Source of the DNA: an uncultured Bacteroidales bacterium
Lineage (GTDB): Bacteria > Bacteroidota > Bacteroidia > Bacteroidales > Porphyromonadaceae
NCBI GenBank assembly: GCA_947290775.1
Contig: CAMYPM010000017.1
Span: 1 to 36,260 of the forward strand
Length of the DNA stretch: 36,260 nucleotides
Reading direction: 5' to 3'
Part shown: positions 24,675 to 31,505 of the stretch, in pieces
Numbering within the stretch: position 1 is the first letter of the stretch
How the letters are laid out: the number at the start of each line of letters is the position of its first letter
Translations under genes and position numbers: made by a program
The notes under the pieces: generated by a model
What the model saw: the letters and a program-made list of their open reading frames with translations, nothing else
Told to the model about the DNA's origin: nothing
Database searches by the model: none

Positions 24675-25508
24675 TCAATCTATAATCCGCCGACCTAAGT
24701 ATTGCGAGCGATACTCTTCGAGCAAGGAAATAACCTCCTGTAGTTTTTCTTTTTCCTTCATTCGCTCTTGAATGCTTTCTTGTAGCTGTAGCTCTCTCTG
24801 TTTCACCCATTCAGGATCTGCAAGCTTCTCTTCGTGACTAAAGGGGAACATGAGCCTAAGCTTCGCTATTTGTTCGGCTAATTTATCGATCCGCTTTCTT
24901 AAGCCTTCTATTTTTTCGTCCCAATTGGCATACATACCATCGAGTATCACATTATCAAGCAGCCCCTTTGAAGCCAACACCTGATACAGTGTAGTGAGTT
25001 TCTCTAAATCACCGGTTTGATACGCTTCTGTGACGATATGAAATACTTTAATTGCAGATTCACCGGCCTCCGGATTCAAATCCGGGTGGGTAGCCTTTAC
25101 AATCGTCTGATAGAGCTTTCGCATCTGCTTAGTCTCCTCTAAAGTGAGCTTGGGTAAGCTGAGCAGCTCCTTGGCTCTCTTTATTTCCTCGGCTTTATCG
25201 TCCAATAGCTTTTGGTGAAGGGTGGTGAACTTTTCTATCTTCTCCTCAATGTCAGTCAGATCAGGCGTCTCATCGCGGTTCACATACTGCTGCAGAAGGC
25301 GCTTGCGCTCGGAAAGGATTCGCACACTCAAGAAGAGCGATAGATCCTCATACTCAAGCTTACCGAAGAGGCTCTGATAGGTTGCCGTAAGCTTGGGCCC
25401 CGTGTGCTCCTCCATCTCTTTAAGCAACATAAAGAGTTCGCTGAAATAACGTCCCAGCTCCTGATACTCCTGCTGCTTTTTCTTCGACTCCGGACTTAGC
25501 TCAATCAT
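24675..25508 (-). CDS. Coiled-coil protein with a J-domain-like HPD segment
   Basis: A 277-residue cytoplasmic protein. Residues 130-165 (LYQTIVKATHPDLNP, then a helix containing VTEAYQTGD) contain an HPD at 141-143 between two helices, as in J domains that stimulate Hsp70, but the rest of the J domain is not obvious. Long charged helices before (about 85-115) and after (about 200-262) suggest coiled coil. It is first in a two-gene unit with the HIRAN gene. A TATCTTTG box lies 35 nt upstream. Function is not assigned. Confidence 0.65.
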   Translation of the reverse strand: MIELSPESKKKQQEYQELGRYFSELFMLLKEMEEHTGPKLTATYQSLFGKLEYEDLSLFLSVRILSERKRLLQQYVNRDETPDLTDIEEKIEKFTTLHQKLLDDKAEEIKRAKELLSLPKLTLEETKQMRKLYQTIVKATHPDLNPEAGESAIKVFHIVTEAYQTGDLEKLTTLYQVLASKGLLDNVILDGMYANWDEKIEGLRKRIDKLAEQIAKLRLMFPFSHEEKLADPEWVKQRELQLQESIQERMKEKEKLQEVISLLEEYRSQYLGRRIID

Positions 25509-25542
25509 ACGACAGTATCCACTTTATCTTCTTTTAACAATC

Positions 25543-25550
25543 CAAAGATA
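25543..25550 (-). promoter_or_regulatory. Promoter -7 box of the J-like/HIRAN operon
   Basis: A perfect TATCTTTG on the minus strand, in the 74-bp gap after the FAH-fold gene, 35 nt upstream of the J-like gene. Confidence 0.6.
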
Positions 25551-25582
25551 TAAAAAAAGCCTCTCTTTTATATGCCTTGCCT

Positions 25583-26197
25583 TCACTTAATCCTTAAGCG
25601 AAAAGGTGCCTCTTCACCTCCGCCAAGCGCTATATCGATGTGGCTCTCTATGGAGAGGGGTATGGGTTCGGTAGAAGATTTTCGCAGCAGTAGTATATCC
25701 CCTTGATGGATTACATTAAGTTGCGAAAAGGCGGCTACGGCACACTCCGGCATATAGGAAGCAAAAGACTCCGAGCGGTGTGAGCCATCGGGCATAGTCA
25801 CAGAGAGGGTCAGTTGCTCTGCCGCATAGTGCAGTAGGTTGCCCTCTTCAACCACTCCGGGCTGCACATAAGGCTCCGAGAAATGTGCTACTGCACTATC
25901 CTGAAACGCTACAGCCGCATCCCATGGATAGCCGCATTCGGAGAGGTGTGCCAGCCGCCGGGGAGCCATGAGGTCAAAGCCTACGCCCAGTGCTTTCACA
26001 TAACGAAGGGCAAACTTCGTGGCCACCTCTTTACCGGTTTTTGCTATCATGAGGGCTAATACAGGCACAGCTTCGTAACAAGGCTCTCGATCCGGCAGAA
26101 AAAAAGGAAAGCCGCTCCGCAGCACGCTCTCACCTTTATAATAGAGCAGCGGTGCCTCTTCGCTTTCTTCTGTGAATAATGCGGTATATACCTTCAT
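25583..26197 (-). CDS. FAH-family fold protein with degenerate metal site
   Basis: A 204-residue member of the fumarylacetoacetate hydrolase family by pattern: LLYYKGESVLRSGFPFFLPD at 17-36, KFALRYVKALGVGFDL, and GYPWDAAVAF. In typical Bacteroidales members the metal and catalytic residues lie in HHEVELVV, DFTARD and PWEIAKAF. Here the matching stretches read CYEAVPVL, DLMAPR and PWDAAVAF, so the second ligand Glu, the RD pair and the catalytic Lys are lost. It is probably not an active hydrolase. It starts 12 bp after porE and ends the queD-queE-porE operon, which may point to a structural or regulatory role. The comparison is from memory of the family. Confidence 0.7.
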   Translation of the reverse strand: MKVYTALFTEESEEAPLLYYKGESVLRSGFPFFLPDREPCYEAVPVLALMIAKTGKEVATKFALRYVKALGVGFDLMAPRRLAHLSECGYPWDAAVAFQDSAVAHFSEPYVQPGVVEEGNLLHYAAEQLTLSVTMPDGSHRSESFASYMPECAVAAFSQLNVIHQGDILLLRKSSTEPIPLSIESHIDIALGGGEEAPFRLRIK

Positions 26198-26209
26198 TGT
26201 GCTTTACAT

Positions 26210-28273
26210 TTACTGCTGAGCGTCTGCCGTGCCGGCCTGAGCATCCTCAGCGGGAAGCTCATTGGGCTGCAGCTCTCCTATAACCACAAACTCGGTGCGT
26301 CGGTTCAACTGATCCGCAATGGCCTGCTGCTCCTCACTTAGCGTAGCGATAAGCTCGTCTGTGAGTTGGGTAGCCTCCTCGGGTAGGGGCAGCTGCTTAC
26401 GAATAGACTCTGTGATCGTACGGGGGCGAGTCTTTCCAAAACCCTGCCACTCCAGTCGCTCTTCCTCTATCCCCAGAGTAATCAAGTAGGCAACCACGCT
26501 GTGGGCACGCTGCTCCGAAAGGGTCTGATTGTAGGCATCAGGTCCATGACGGTCGGCATGCGAAGAGAGCAAAACCCGTATTTCGGGATTCTCTTTAAGT
26601 ATTTTAGCCATCTCTTGCAGGGCGGTTTCACTCTCCGGCCGAAGGGTCGCTTTGTCAAAATCGTAATAAATATTACTAAAAACCTCGGGTTGCTTACGGG
26701 AGGCAAGAAAGAACTCTATCTCATAAGTTTCACTCTCCGTAACACTATCGGTAGCGAAAGCGAGGTACTGATTGAGGAAATCGGCATGAGAAGCAAGCAG
26801 CAGGTAAGAGGTTTGCGTATCCAATTGCAGCGTAAAGAAGCCATCCACACGCGAAGTAGCCGTACGATACTCCAAGGGATCGCTATCGCTCACCAAGCGC
26901 ACCACAGCCCCCTCAATGGGATATCCCTCACGATCCGATACATATCCCTCTAAGGTAACCGTAACGGCATTCCGATAGAAAGAAAACAGATGGGGATAAC
27001 CGCGTCGATCATTACGGGAGGAGGCAAAATAACCCTCTTCCAAATGCGCTTCGTCGGGAGTCGGGTTAAAGGCCATTCCATAGTCATCGAATGAGGAGTT
27101 AATAGGACTGCCGGGGTGGCTTACCTCCCATTCGCCCTCTTCGTTAAGCCGTGCGCAGTATATATCTAAACCTCCCAAACCCGGATGTCCGTCCGAAGCG
27201 AAGTAGAGGGTACTATCGTTGTAGAAAGAGGGATACATTTCGTCGCCTGATGTATTGATACTACTACCCAAGTTGGTAGGCGGCATGACACCAATCTGAC
27301 TCACTGCAATGGAATAGAGATCCTTTCCCCCATAGCCGCCTGTGCTTACAAATACCAGCTTAGAGCCGTCAGGCGAGAGTGCCGGATGGGCTGCCATACG
27401 AGTTGAATCATCCCAAAGGGGTACCTCCGTACCGGCTGCATAGCCGCCTTCGCCACTTCGTGCAGCACGATAGATTTTAGCTGTTCGGTCATATAGGTCG
27501 CTCTGCGCCACGCAAGTATAATAGAGTGTACTGCCATCGGGCGTAAGCGCAGGGGCTGCATTGTCGTTGCCGTTATTGATCCCTCCGCTGATACTATCGG
27601 GTCGCGACCACTCGTTGCGCAGATTCTTTTTACTTGAAAAGAGCTGATTATTCTTCTCGCCTGTAGCCGGCTGATCGGCAAGTGCCTCATCCCTACTGCG
27701 TGCTGAAGAGAAGATAAACTCGCCTCCATCGGCTGCAAAGACACCGGCAAAGTCACTCCTTGCCGAATTAAATGCCTTCATCTCCCTTACATGATAGCGA
27801 AGCCTATTCTCTGCCAAGCTATCCTTCATACTCAAGAGCTGCATCATTGCCGTTGCTTCGGCATCATCGGGCTGCTGCATCAGATGGGCTTCTGCAAGCT
27901 TCCGTGCCTCCTCATACCGCCCCAACATCTCGTAGAGGCGTGCCTCCACAAGCCAAGATGCACTATCCGACGGCAATAGATGATGAGCGATACGGTAATA
28001 GCTCAAGGCACGCATCGGATTGCGCATCATACGATAGTTTTCCGCAGCTTTATAGGCAAAGTATCCCTTTTGCTCCGGTTCCTTACGAGGCGTGGAGCGA
28101 TATAGCTTCTGATATAGTTCTGCAGCCTCTGCGTAGCGTGCGGCTCCATCGGCCCGCTCTGCCTCCTTGATCCGCCGTGCCCGACAACCTGCGGAGCAGA
28201 AGGCAAACGCACAGAGAAGCAGCAGGGTCAGCGAAACCCTAAGAGCTTGTGTAATTGTATGCTGAGTCGCCAT
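26210..28273 (-). CDS. porE: PorE-type OmpA-family lipoprotein of the T9SS
   Basis: A 687-residue lipoprotein (lipobox FCSAGC). Domain order is TPR-like helices (about 35-170), a six-bladed-like PD40/WD40 propeller with ALTPDGSTLYYT, ALSPDGSKLVFV and LYFASDG repeats (about 180-430), a carboxypeptidase-regulatory-like domain (VTLEGYVSDREGYPIEGA), and a C-terminal OmpA-like peptidoglycan-binding domain (NIYYDFDKATLRPES, LSEQRAHSV). This is the architecture and nearly the length of PorE of P. gingivalis, a periplasmic part of the type IX secretion machine. I chose the ATG at 28273 because it leaves a clean signal peptide; it overlaps queE by 46 nt. An upstream ATG at 28303 would add ten residues. 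Confidence 0.82.
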   Translation of the reverse strand: MATQHTITQALRVSLTLLLLCAFAFCSAGCRARRIKEAERADGAARYAEAAELYQKLYRSTPRKEPEQKGYFAYKAAENYRMMRNPMRALSYYRIAHHLLPSDSASWLVEARLYEMLGRYEEARKLAEAHLMQQPDDAEATAMMQLLSMKDSLAENRLRYHVREMKAFNSARSDFAGVFAADGGEFIFSSARSRDEALADQPATGEKNNQLFSSKKNLRNEWSRPDSISGGINNGNDNAAPALTPDGSTLYYTCVAQSDLYDRTAKIYRAARSGEGGYAAGTEVPLWDDSTRMAAHPALSPDGSKLVFVSTGGYGGKDLYSIAVSQIGVMPPTNLGSSINTSGDEMYPSFYNDSTLYFASDGHPGLGGLDIYCARLNEEGEWEVSHPGSPINSSFDDYGMAFNPTPDEAHLEEGYFASSRNDRRGYPHLFSFYRNAVTVTLEGYVSDREGYPIEGAVVRLVSDSDPLEYRTATSRVDGFFTLQLDTQTSYLLLASHADFLNQYLAFATDSVTESETYEIEFFLASRKQPEVFSNIYYDFDKATLRPESETALQEMAKILKENPEIRVLLSSHADRHGPDAYNQTLSEQRAHSVVAYLITLGIEEERLEWQGFGKTRPRTITESIRKQLPLPEEATQLTDELIATLSEEQQAIADQLNRRTEFVVIGELQPNELPAEDAQAGTADAQQ

Positions 28274-28830
28274 TCCGGATGCTGCATAATATAGTCCATA
28301 CATGCTTGTAACGTCTGATGCGTGCTATTTATTACCTCGTCGGCCTCTATAATCGGGCTGAGGCAATAGCATTGCGCAGGAGGCAGTGCAGAGATAGATG
28401 GGGGAAGAGGTGCGCCCGCTCCAAATGGGAAACGCCACTCATTCACCCCGGAGGGAAAGTTGGTCTTTAGTAGGGGAAAGGCCTCCGGCTTCGGACTCAC
28501 CGTAACCCAATCCAAGCCGGGCGGCACAGGGCGTGTGCCGTTCGTTTCAATACTTTGCCGGTAGCCATGCCGCCGGAAGAAGTCAATTACCTCCTCATCG
28601 ATACTAAGCGTAGGCTCACCCCCCGTCCAAAGAAGATTGTGCGTCGGATAGGCCCGTAGTGCTTGAAGAATTGTTTCCTCGGAAAGCTCCTGAAAAGCAG
28701 CAAAGTCAGTATCGCAATAGGGACAAGAAAGATTGCAATGCGACAGACGCACGAAGCACATCGCCATACCGCTCTGTCCGCCCTCTCCCTGCAGCGAGTA
28801 GAAGATCTCGTTTACCGGCAACCGCTTCAT
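28228..28830 (-). CDS. queE: 7-carboxy-7-deazaguanine synthase (radical SAM)
   Basis: A 200-residue radical SAM enzyme converting 6-carboxy-tetrahydropterin to 7-carboxy-7-deazaguanine, second in queuosine precursor synthesis. The cluster-binding CX3CX2C is C32, C36 and C39 (HCNLSCPYCD), followed by LLWTGGEPTLS. The N-terminus NEIFYSLQGEGGQSG is the classic start. I chose the ATG at 28830; the GTG at 28845 would add five residues. It follows queD by 5 bp, and its 3' end overlaps porE. Confidence 0.92.
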   Translation of the reverse strand: MKRLPVNEIFYSLQGEGGQSGMAMCFVRLSHCNLSCPYCDTDFAAFQELSEETILQALRAYPTHNLLWTGGEPTLSIDEEVIDFFRRHGYRQSIETNGTRPVPPGLDWVTVSPKPEAFPLLKTNFPSGVNEWRFPFGAGAPLPPSISALPPAQCYCLSPIIEADEVINSTHQTLQACMDYIMQHPEWRLSIQLHKLLGFR

Positions 28831-28835
28831 AGCTT

Positions 28836-29300
28836 CTACACCCACTGCACGGGCTCCAGCGAATAGGTGGCACTACACTTGGCCGTCTCCTCTACTTTGC
28901 AAGCTACCAGCGTAACGCCACTGCCTGAAAGTGCGCAAGGAGCGACCTGCTCAACCAAATAGTGGGCAATAGCCTCTGCCGTCGGATTAAACGGCACTAC
29001 TACTATGCTCTCCTCCTCCACGGCCTGAAGGGCAGGCAACCAAGGATCCGCTTCCCAAATCAGCGTGCGATGATCCCAATGAAGCTCCAGCCAAGCACAA
29101 AGACGCGTCTTAATCTCACTAAAGTCAATGATACGTCCTAAGCCATCCACCTCCGGAGCACTGCACACGAAGTGGATACGATAGTTATGCCCATGCAAAT
29201 GCCTACACTTACCCTCGTGTCCTACTACGCGGTGTCCCATGCTGATATCGTGGTAGCGCGTCACCACAATGCGCCCACCTGTTTTCTGCTTATCATTCAT
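28836..29300 (-). CDS. queD: 6-carboxy-tetrahydropterin synthase
   Basis: A 154-residue enzyme that converts dihydroneopterin triphosphate to 6-carboxy-tetrahydropterin, first step of the queuosine branch. Zinc ligands H23, H36 and H38 and the catalytic C32 are seen in CRHLHGH; HWDHRTL carries the Asp-His pair and VEETAKCSATY the late Glu. I chose the ATG at 29300 because a TATCTTTG promoter box lies at 29312-29319, so the ATG at 29339 would be upstream of transcription. It is first in the queD-queE-porE-FAH operon. Confidence 0.92.
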   Translation of the reverse strand: MNDKQKTGGRIVVTRYHDISMGHRVVGHEGKCRHLHGHNYRIHFVCSAPEVDGLGRIIDFSEIKTRLCAWLELHWDHRTLIWEADPWLPALQAVEEESIVVVPFNPTAEAIAHYLVEQVAPCALSGSGVTLVACKVEETAKCSATYSLEPVQWV

Positions 29301-29311
29301 ATTCTCGTCTG

Positions 29312-29319
29312 CAAAGATA
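29312..29319 (-). promoter_or_regulatory. Promoter -7 box of the queD-queE-porE operon
   Basis: A perfect TATCTTTG lies 11 nt upstream of the queD ATG, so the transcript would be nearly leaderless. It fixes the queD start choice. Confidence 0.6.
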
Positions 29320-29438
29320 CTGCTTTCTGCGCTGTGCATACATTGTTTGGCAGCTTGGGGGAAAGGTTTTGTTTTTTGCTGCGGAATCCCTTGCTCATAG
29401 GTTGAGGAGACGCTCTTGGGATCATATCCCTAAAAATA

Positions 29439-29474
29439 AAAGAGGAGACCGGAGCACTCTCCAATCCCCTCTTT
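29439..29474 (-). terminator. Terminator after tRNA-Thr
   Basis: AAAGAGG (29439-29445) pairs with CCTCTTT (29468-29474) with an inner GGAG/CTCC helix. On the minus strand the hairpin is followed by a T-rich run (TTTTATTTTTA). It sits 2 nt downstream of the tRNA-Thr end. Confidence 0.75.
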
Positions 29475-29476
29475 CG

Positions 29477-29550
29477 AGCCTCTTGTCGGATTCGAACCAA
29501 CGACCCCGAGATTACAAATCACGTGCTCTGGCCAACTGAGCTAAAGAGGC
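29477..29550 (-). tRNA. tRNA-Thr (TGT)
   Basis: A 74-nt cloverleaf: acceptor GCCTCTT pairs with AAGAGGC, the D-arm is GCTC/GAGC, the anticodon loop TTTGTAA carries anticodon TGT, and the T-arm is GTTGG/CCGAC with loop TTCGAAT. The anticodon stem CGTGA/TCTCG has a T-T mismatch at the middle pair. The discriminator is T and CCA is not encoded. It starts 4 nt after the SRP RNA and is probably cut from the same transcript. Confidence 0.93.
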
Positions 29551-29554
29551 GGGT

Positions 29555-29650
29555 GGGTGAGCGGTCTCGATCGCACTGCTACAACCCACTACCCTTGCTG
29601 CGGTCAAGCCCTGGGGGATTCATAGGGAGCTAGTCGTCGAGGACTCACCC
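29555..29650 (-). ncRNA. ffs: Signal recognition particle RNA (4.5S-like)
   Basis: A 96-nt region bounded by a perfect terminal stem GGGTGAG (29644-29650 region, minus strand) with CTCACCC (29555-29561). Within it, CTCGA/TCGAG continues the helix, and CCCCCAGGGCTTGA followed by GCAGCAAGGG has the asymmetric loop pattern (CAGG ... GCAGC ... AAGG) of bacterial small SRP RNA. The size fits 4.5S RNA, which binds Ffh and targets membrane proteins. A TACCTTTG promoter box ends about 10 nt before the 5' end. The apical loop is not the usual GGAA, so a covariance-model test is wanted. Confidence 0.72.
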
Positions 29651-29660
29651 ATAGTGGCTG

Positions 29661-29668
29661 CAAAGGTA
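29661..29668 (-). promoter_or_regulatory. Promoter -7 box of the SRP RNA/tRNA-Thr unit
   Basis: The minus strand reads TACCTTTG, the same box as at the other two tRNA promoters in the window. The predicted start falls at or near 29650, the first base of the SRP RNA stem. Confidence 0.65.
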
Positions 29669-29868
29669 ATAACTTTTTTGCTAACCACCTACTTTTATCC
29701 GACTACTTCCTCAACTTTTCTTGCATTTTCGACAACGGATGGCTCCCCTCCGCCCTATTTTCCCCTGTAGAGGCTCGCTTTAGTGCAGGGCTTCACTTCC
29801 TTTTACGCTAAGCAAAACCCTCAATGCTCAATCCTTTTTTGTGAGAAACCCCCTTTTGTAGATCCTTT

Positions 29869-29914
29869 GTGGCCGGGGGCCACTTAAACACAGACAGAGT
29901 GACCGAAGTCACTC
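29869..29914 (-). terminator. Hairpins after tRNA-Gly
   Basis: GAGTGAC cgaa GTCACTC (29897-29914) and GTGGCC ggg GGCCAC (29869-29883) are two perfect short hairpins in tandem, 28 nt beyond the tRNA-Gly end. The T-run is weak, so they may be terminators or processing barriers. The gap 29669-29868 holds nothing else recognisable. Confidence 0.45.
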
Positions 29915-29941
29915 CGTCCAATCTATGAATGTAAAACCTTG

Positions 29942-30014
29942 AGCGGCAAACGAGGCTCGAACTCGCGACCCTCAGCTTGGGAAGCTGATGCTCTACCAAC
30001 TGAGCTATTGCCGC
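29942..30014 (-). tRNA. tRNA-Gly (CCC)
   Basis: A 73-nt cloverleaf: acceptor GCGGCAA pairs with TTGCCGC, the D-arm is GCTC/GAGC, the anticodon stem TCAGC/GCTGA closes the loop TTCCCAA with anticodon CCC, and the T-arm is GCGAG/CCTCG... with loop TTCGAGC. The discriminator is T and CCA is not encoded. Confidence 0.93.
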
Positions 30015-30044
30015 ATCGCATGACACGCATCGTATCACGTGCTG

Positions 30045-30052
30045 CAAAGGTA
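30045..30052 (-). promoter_or_regulatory. Promoter -7 box of tRNA-Gly
   Basis: The minus strand reads TACCTTTG, 30 nt upstream of the tRNA 5' end. A TTTG lies about 17 nt further upstream. Confidence 0.6.
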
Positions 30053-30176
30053 ATATTTTTTAGCAAAACCAAATGTACCCACTCATCGCCACAACCATCC
30101 ACCATGAACCACACCGCACAGTACACCGGGCAACACCTCTTGCAGCTTGAAGCGAACCTCAAAAAGTCACAAAGAA

Positions 30177-30211
30177 AAAGTTTCCATATATAGAAACTTT
30201 GTATATCTTTG
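30177..30211 (+). promoter_or_regulatory. higBA promoter with palindromic operator
   Basis: AAAGTTTC (30177-30184) and GAAACTTT (30193-30200) form a perfect inverted repeat around CATATATA. The -7 box TATCTTTG follows at 30204-30211, and the toxin ATG is only 4 nt further on. The palindrome covers the expected -33 to -10 region, ideal for repression by the HigA antitoxin. The mRNA would be leaderless or nearly so. Confidence 0.65.
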
Positions 30212-30215
30212 TTCT

Positions 30216-30563
30216 ATGAACAGGCGGATTAGAACCTATGGGGGCTACTTCCAAGCTTTTGCCCAAACGTTAGACGATGACGTATTGCGTAAAATAGACT
30301 ACCTGCTTCAGCTCCTCAAGAGCGAGGAGCGACTGTCCGCTCGATTTGTCAAGATGGTAAGTGAGGGGCTTTTTGAGCTTAGGATTAGCGTCAAGGGAAA
30401 TATCTATCGACTGTTCTTTATCTTTGACGAGGGAGATATCGTGATACTGCTCAATGGCTTTCAGAAGAAGACGCAGAAGACCCCTCGCAAGGAGATTGAC
30501 AAGGCACTAAAGATTAAAGCGATGTACTATGCAGACAAACAATCACAAGATCGAGGACTATGA
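30216..30563 (+). CDS. higB: HigB-type (RelE/ParE superfamily) toxin
   Basis: A 115-residue protein of the phage Gp49-like/HigB family; members are ribosome-dependent mRNA interferases that halt translation. The family core is visible: FVKMVSEGLFELRISVKGNIYRLFF, then FDEGDIVILLNGFQKKTQKTPRKEIDKA. I chose the ATG at 30216 because it falls right after the promoter box; an in-frame ATG at 30147 lies upstream of the promoter. It is toxin-first, as is usual in higBA, and overlaps the antitoxin gene by 35 nt. Confidence 0.88.
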   Translation: MNRRIRTYGGYFQAFAQTLDDDVLRKIDYLLQLLKSEERLSARFVKMVSEGLFELRISVKGNIYRLFFIFDEGDIVILLNGFQKKTQKTPRKEIDKALKIKAMYYADKQSQDRGL

Positions 30564-30837
30564 TGCCATACTGGACAGCCGCTATGGAGCTGAAGGCACG
30601 GACAGCCGCAACGCTTTCGAGGAGGAGGCACGAGCCTTCTATGCCTCTCAGATACTCCTTAAGGCGAGAAAAGAGGTAGGACTCACGCAGGCTGAGCTTG
30701 CAAAGCGTGTCGGCACCTCTAAGTCGTATATATCCAAGATAGAGACCGGATCGGTAGAGCCGAGTGTAGGGCTTTTTTACCGCATCATCTCAGCCCTCGG
30801 ACTAAGGGTGGAGATCGTCAAGCCCTTAGGCGTATAG
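30529..30837 (+). CDS. higA: HigA-type antitoxin (HTH-XRE)
   Basis: A 102-residue protein. Residues 45-95 form an XRE/Cro helix-turn-helix (LTQAELAKRVGTSKSYISKIETG), the DNA-binding half that should recognise the 24-bp palindrome upstream of higB. The N-terminal acidic part (about 1-40) is the likely toxin-neutralising segment. The gene overlaps higB, so they are co-translated. It is followed by about 150 bp with no obvious terminator before the acetyltransferase gene. Confidence 0.9.
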   Translation: MQTNNHKIEDYDAILDSRYGAEGTDSRNAFEEEARAFYASQILLKARKEVGLTQAELAKRVGTSKSYISKIETGSVEPSVGLFYRIISALGLRVEIVKPLGV

Positions 30838-30986
30838 ATTGAAGTGCTTGCTCTACTTTAACGAGGTCGCAAGCCCACACCATATTTTCGCTTAGCACGT
30901 CCGGTAGAGAGAGGCAGCTATCAATAGGCACTTCATCTGTAAATAAGTTGATAACTTAGCGTCAGTCAATAGAACAAAGCGCAACG

Positions 30987-31286
30987 ATGATAGAAATCAG
31001 ACATACCGAGAAGGATAATAAGGGAGTTTTCTCTCTACTGGCAAGCGGTCAACCGGCAGGCGAGCTCACTTATCACCATGCCGGCAAAGGGGTAATAATC
31101 ATTGATCATACAGGAGTACCCTCTTCATACGGAGGACTGGGGTACGGCAAACAGTTGGTCAAAGCCACTGTGGAGTATGCACGGCAAAAAGAGCTGAAGG
31201 TGATTGCCCACTGCTCTTTTGCCCAAGCGGTCATAAGCAAGACGCCCGAGTATAGGGATGTACTGGAAGATCCGTCCGCAAGATAA
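30987..31286 (+). CDS. Small GNAT-family N-acetyltransferase (NATD1-like)
   Basis: A 99-residue minimal GNAT protein. The acetyl-CoA binding signature YGGLGYGKQLVKATVEYAR is at about 48-66, and the C-terminal VIAHCSFAQAVISKTPEY is the characteristic end of the YjdJ/NATD1 group. Substrates of this group are largely unknown. It stands alone; its start ATG at 30987 fits the family N-terminus. Confidence 0.85.
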   Translation: MIEIRHTEKDNKGVFSLLASGQPAGELTYHHAGKGVIIIDHTGVPSSYGGLGYGKQLVKATVEYARQKELKVIAHCSFAQAVISKTPEYRDVLEDPSAR

Positions 31287-31413
31287 TCACCCTACCGGCA
31301 CATTCGTTCGCCCATTTTCAGGAGTAGGCGTAAAGGTAGTCACTCCCCTCCTCTGCACTATAAAGTGTACAACGACAGCGGTGGAACAGCACCATTATTC
31401 ACAATAAATAAAG

Positions 31414-31421
31414 TACCTTTG
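31414..31421 (+). promoter_or_regulatory. Promoter -7 box of the AI-2E transporter gene
   Basis: TACCTTTG on the plus strand, 85 nt upstream of the transporter ATG; no clear -33 TTG at the usual spacing. The 220-bp gap holds no other feature I can support. Confidence 0.5.
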
Positions 31422-31505
31422 AAGTACCGTAAGTTGTGCTTATTGATCCACTGCGTGCAGCTTGCCGAAACAAATTAAGTAGATATAGTAAGTTTTTGAT
31501 CTGAT

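Noticed and set aside
20067..30014. tRNA genes without encoded CCA as an anomaly
   Set aside because: All three tRNAs in the window lack CCA, and many Bacteroidetes tRNAs are made this way and finished by the CCA-adding enzyme.
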